Assembly: GCA_004151065.3 (NCBI GenBank)
Contig: NWUY0300024768.1
Coordinates: 19,393 to 41,411, forward strand
Direction: 5' to 3'
Origin: Larix sibirica
Lineage: Eukaryota; Streptophyta; Pinopsida; Pinales; Pinaceae
Length of the DNA: 22,019 nt
How positions within the stretch are numbered: the first letter of the stretch is position 1; each line of letters starts with the position of its first letter. Shown here piece by piece: positions 20,901 to 22,019 of this stretch. The notes below the pieces were generated by a model. It saw only the letters and a program-made list of their open reading frames with translations, searched no databases and was not told where the DNA came from. The position numbers and the translations under genes were made by a program.

Positions 20901-20901
20901 T
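16506..20901 (-). CDS. TIR-NBS-LRR (TNL) disease-resistance-type gene, four exons
   Basis: This is an intracellular immune receptor of the TNL class: TIR domain, NB-ARC nucleotide switch, leucine-rich repeats. In the family, activation assembles the receptor so that the TIR domains cleave NAD+ and signal cell death. Exons on the minus strand are 20901-20264, 20134-19052, 18418-18032 and 17900-16506, all with GT-AG introns of 129, 633 and 131 bp. The start is the first ATG after an in-frame TGA. Summed exon length is one base short of a whole number of codons: the A-run at 19677-19674 has lost one base, so as read the product stops after about 373 residues. With that base the protein would have about 1167 residues, normal for the class. 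Every other motif is intact, so either a recent mutation or a homopolymer error is possible. Intron 2 contains a duplicated exon. The FDVFINHRG start of the TIR suggests a conifer. Confidence 0.85.
17268..17693 (-). repeat. 72-bp coding tandem array (six LPDSF leucine-rich repeats)
   Basis: LPDSF codons begin at 17693, 17627, 17555, 17483, 17411 and 17339. The spacing is 66 bp once and then exactly 72 bp four times, i.e. one 22-residue and four 24-residue repeats. DNA identity among the middle units is high, so the array grew by recent duplication. Differences cluster at the exposed positions of the xxLxLxx strand (HIE, HIY, HID, HIR, HIR followed by LS/MS and G, Y, W, W, R). Confidence 0.85.
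18032..18418 (-). CDS. TNL exon 3: linker and first LRRs
   Basis: Exon 3 follows TTTCTCCAG and is 129 whole codons, ending TRAQ before GTAAAG. It starts NDPGISEVRGTRTLLNT, the NB-ARC to LRR connector seen in conifer TNLs, then a basic stretch (LPRYRRSRELLGNF) and the first leucine-rich repeats: AVKLQLLETEGQL, PNLIWLSWLDCPYSYLPSW, and NNLRVLEVSGRQLKTLW. The phase-0 borders match those of exon 2 and exon 4. Confidence 0.85.
18647..18841 (-). other. Duplicated chimeric exon (exon-3 head fused to NB-ARC tail), possible cassette exon
   Basis: Between intron copies lies a 195-nt open block with a TTTCTCCAG acceptor and a GTAAGT donor. Its first 27 or so codons (NEQGISEVHGIRMLPNSN...) copy the start of exon 3 (NDPGISEVRGTRTLLNTD...). 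The rest (ILMHEHTRDLGREI...LLQRSS) copies the end of exon 2. It is exactly 65 codons, phase 0 at both ends and free of stops, so it can be included or skipped without changing frame. Inclusion would insert a second winged-helix tail with MHE in place of MHD between the NB-ARC and the LRR. The fusion point is near 18765-18785, where both parents are AAT-rich. Whether it is spliced in is unknown; divergence at many positions shows it is not very recent. Confidence 0.7.
18842..19051 (-). other. First copy of TNL intron 2 (210 bp)
   Basis: It starts GTAAGTGCTCAATAATTTGAA and ends TTTCTCCAG. The second copy at 18646-18419 (228 bp) has the same donor context and the same TTTCTCCAG acceptor, and the bodies share ATATCAAAGG-, CTGTACA- and GGAGAA-type segments in the same order (plus-strand words). 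The two introns are products of the same tandem duplication. No independent gene lies here. Confidence 0.75.
19052..20134 (-). CDS. TNL exon 2: NB-ARC domain, with a one-base frameshift
   Basis: The exon opens YEGPLVDKVVEHVVKIW. It carries the P-loop GLGGVGKTTLALELFN (about 19966-19918), RNBS-A around FLSDVRENA, kinase-2 VLLILDDIDHV (about 19738-19700), RNBS-B DSLILITCRD, GLPL as CGGLPLSLKVFG (about 19473-19438), the TIR-type RNBS-D FLDIACFFIG (about 19307-19278), and MHD within IHMHDHLRDLG (19159-19151). In the family these bind and hydrolyse ATP and lock the receptor off. Just after kinase-2 the frame breaks: four A (19677-19674) stand where five keep the frame, giving PVKMCCVLIV and TAA at 19653-19651 instead of continuing into VLRSDSL. 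The exon ends at an ideal GTAAGT donor (19051), phase 0. Confidence 0.85.
19651..19677 (-). other. Frameshift site in the NB-ARC coding sequence
   Basis: Upstream of the A-run the frame gives LDALLPVK; downstream the frame that carries all later NB-ARC motifs resumes at VLRSDSLILI, one base off. Adding one A to the run at 19677-19674 joins them, and it also makes exons 1 plus 2 divisible by three, which is an independent check. As written, the stop lies at 19653-19651. Confidence 0.85.
20135..20263 (-). other. TNL intron 1 with a 26-bp tandem repeat
   Basis: This 129-bp intron has donor GTGAGC and acceptor AAATAG. A 26-bp unit (AAAAGCTAATAGTTAG then AAAATAAATA on the plus strand) is perfectly repeated at 20164-20189 and 20190-20215, pointing to a recent slippage. 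On the sense strand the repeat is T-rich, which suits an intron. Confidence 0.75.
20264..20901 (-). CDS. TNL exon 1: TIR domain
   Basis: ATG at 20901 is the first start codon after an in-frame TGA near 20996; a second Met (MEKENQ, residue 21) is possible. Residues 1-50 are a Ser/Thr-rich lead. The TIR spans about residues 52-200: FDVFINHRG (TIR-1), the GLRAFLDQEEL block, SVHVVIFSPKYAES (TIR-2) and SKWCLDELLLML, where Glu128 matches the catalytic glutamate of plant TIR NADases, then PIIPVFYHVKP (TIR-3). The exon ends two bases into a Gly codon at a GTGAGC donor (20263), and exon 2 completes it. The catalytic Glu and the TIR motifs are all present, so a truncated TIR product could still be enzymatically competent (inference). 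Confidence 0.9.
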
Positions 20902-20934
20902 TACAAATAGAAATTGAACGAAAAATTGAGCCAC

Positions 20935-21300
20935 GAGAAGCTTTGGACGGTCAACTAGAAATTGGTGAAGCTCTGGATGGTCAATGCGACTGATTCAAAT
21001 TGCGAGGGAGGAGATGAGGGAAGCTGGAGAACCTCTCAGAAGATTATATCTCGTTCTCGTTTATTAGGGCGGGTTTCTGGCCACTTAACCAGATAAGTCA
21101 TCTCTCTAGCCAATACAAATTCGACACGGGCCATGAAAAAACAAAATTGGACGGCTGTCACGGCATCTACCATGGTTGAATCCGTCAAGAAGCGCCAAGG
21201 AAATGCTGAAAAGGTCAAGGTCAACCATACTTTAAGTTCTACAACCTCAACAGAGAAAAACTTAAGCGATCCCACCCCAACAACCACTTAATGAAAGCTC
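20935..21300 (-). promoter_or_regulatory. TNL upstream region with four W-box cores
   Basis: On the gene's strand TTGACC, the core bound by WRKY factors, occurs at 20954-20949, 20984-20979, 21218-21213 and 21224-21219. The last two are directly adjacent. The first two sit in successive copies of an imperfect 30-bp repeat (GAAGCTTTGGACGGTCAA and GAAGCTCTGGATGGTCAA on the plus strand, starting 20938 and 20968). They are 50-80 bp from the ATG and may lie in the 5' UTR. A weak TATA-like GATATAAT lies at 21050-21043. WRKY control of NLR genes is well known; its operation here is inferred. An 83-codon minus-strand frame at 21287-21036 has no recognisable content and is probably chance. Confidence 0.45.
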
Positions 21301-22019
21301 TCTCTCGGCTATGGAAATCCCTGATGGCAGAAAAGTGTACAGCTTCATTCGAGGAAAAGCTTATGTAACGCTTCTTAGATGTGCTTCCTACTGTTTGGGG
21401 TGTCATANNAACCGAGTCTTGAGTCTTTATTACTTATCCCCAGCAAAGGGAGACATCGATGCAATGCATGGATAGGGCTATATTATAGTGGGAATGTGTC
21501 TCAATAACATGGGTTTTATGCCTCTCACTATTGTGATGCCTTGTTGGCCAACCATATTCCAGCTCCCAGGGTCGGCATCGATAGCCGTATTCCAACTCCC
21601 AGGATCGGGATCGACGGCACAAATGTGATGAAGTTGAGGATTCCAATGATGTTGTTGCTGAAACGAACCATTTTTCAAGANNGGCATCTACAATTGATTC
21701 AAATTGAATCAGAATTTATTGTTCATTCACAACTTTCGAATTCAAAACAATTCCTGTGGTTGTCACACTATCCCTCGTTGCAGTGTGAACGTACAGGTCT
21801 AGGTATCCATTCTATGGCTCTGCAACCTCTACAGCCCAGTTTAAATGTGACTCTTCACAAACACTTTTCAAAGAGACTTTAAGCCTATGTACAATTATAT
21901 AAGAGGATTCGAGGTGTGCCATTGAAAATCCTGTAGGAAATTTGATTTTAAGACTACTTAGTACAAATATAACATGATAAATATGTAATGGTACAACAAC
22001 AATAACTAAAATAAATTTA
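21301..22019. other. Upstream flank of the TNL; no supported gene
   Basis: No recognisable gene. There are two NN gaps (21408-21409, 21681-21682). A 33-bp tandem repeat lies at 21555-21620, and a 113-codon plus-strand frame (21541-21882) passes over it and an NN. Its predicted protein has no family I can name, so I do not call it a gene. Confidence 0.4.
21555..21620. repeat. Two-copy 33-bp tandem repeat
   Basis: Units at 21555-21587 and 21588-21620 start TATTCCA and share CTCCCAGG, TCGG and ATCGA, with about six differences. The unit is a multiple of three, so both strands stay open across it (IPAPRVGIDSR/IPTPRIGIDGT on the plus strand). Confidence 0.75.

Noticed and set aside
21036-21287. 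83-codon minus-strand frame upstream of the TNL
   Set aside because: It contains the W-box cluster, has no known domain and is better explained as promoter or 5' UTR.
1-22019. CRISPR arrays, bacterial operons, tRNA or rRNA genes
   Set aside because: No regularly spaced short repeats, ribosome-binding-site-led gene clusters, tRNA B-box contexts or rRNA cores were seen. The intron-bearing TNL shows the window is plant nuclear DNA.

Overview
This window looks like plant nuclear DNA, most likely from a conifer or another gymnosperm. Three things point there: a TIR-NBS-LRR (TNL) resistance-type gene whose TIR domain opens with the FDVFINHRG variant typical of conifer TNLs, GT-AG introns, and long AT-rich stretches full of old, mutation-riddled LTR-retrotransposon debris. 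The assignment is inference, because no species marker is present. The sequence has one N at 854 and NN at 21408-21409 and 21681-21682, so it is draft assembly.

Layout. 1-1020 holds nothing recognisable. 1022-2923 is a GC-richer island with a small unidentified minus-strand reading frame (2206-1703, split by one in-frame TAG), bracketed by two diverged direct repeats of about 157 bp. 2924-5553 is AT-rich non-coding DNA with a strongly G-depleted block and a G/A-rich degenerate block. 5554-8781 carries the decayed exons of an unidentified minus-strand gene with a C-x2-C zinc-finger-like segment and an OB-fold-like segment; a 587-bp solo LTR (5609-6195) sits inside its last exon. 9140-11709 is a broken Ty3/gypsy pol (protease, linker, reverse transcriptase) on the minus strand. 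13423-13641 is a gag zinc-knuckle fragment on the plus strand, followed by decayed sequence to about 16.3 kb.

The main gene is a four-exon TNL on the minus strand: TIR 20901-20264, NB-ARC 20134-19052, linker plus LRR entry 18418-18032, LRR 17900-16506. All junctions are GT-AG, and the phases agree only if one base is restored in an A-run (T-run 19674-19677 on the plus strand). As read, translation would stop after about 373 residues, giving a TIR plus half-NB protein. Restoring the base gives about 1167 residues. Between exons 2 and 3 lies a tandem duplication of exon-2 tail, intron 2 and exon-3 head. It creates a fused 195-nt exon candidate (18841-18647) with consensus splice sites, phase 0 at both ends and no stop. 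Its inclusion would add a second winged-helix tail carrying MHE next to the normal MHD. Upstream are four TTGACC W-box cores on the gene's strand, consistent with WRKY control.

The most interesting observations are the in-frame chimeric NB-ARC exon, the NB-ARC frameshift, and the unidentified OB-fold/zinc gene interrupted by a solo LTR whose removal restores a continuous C-terminus.
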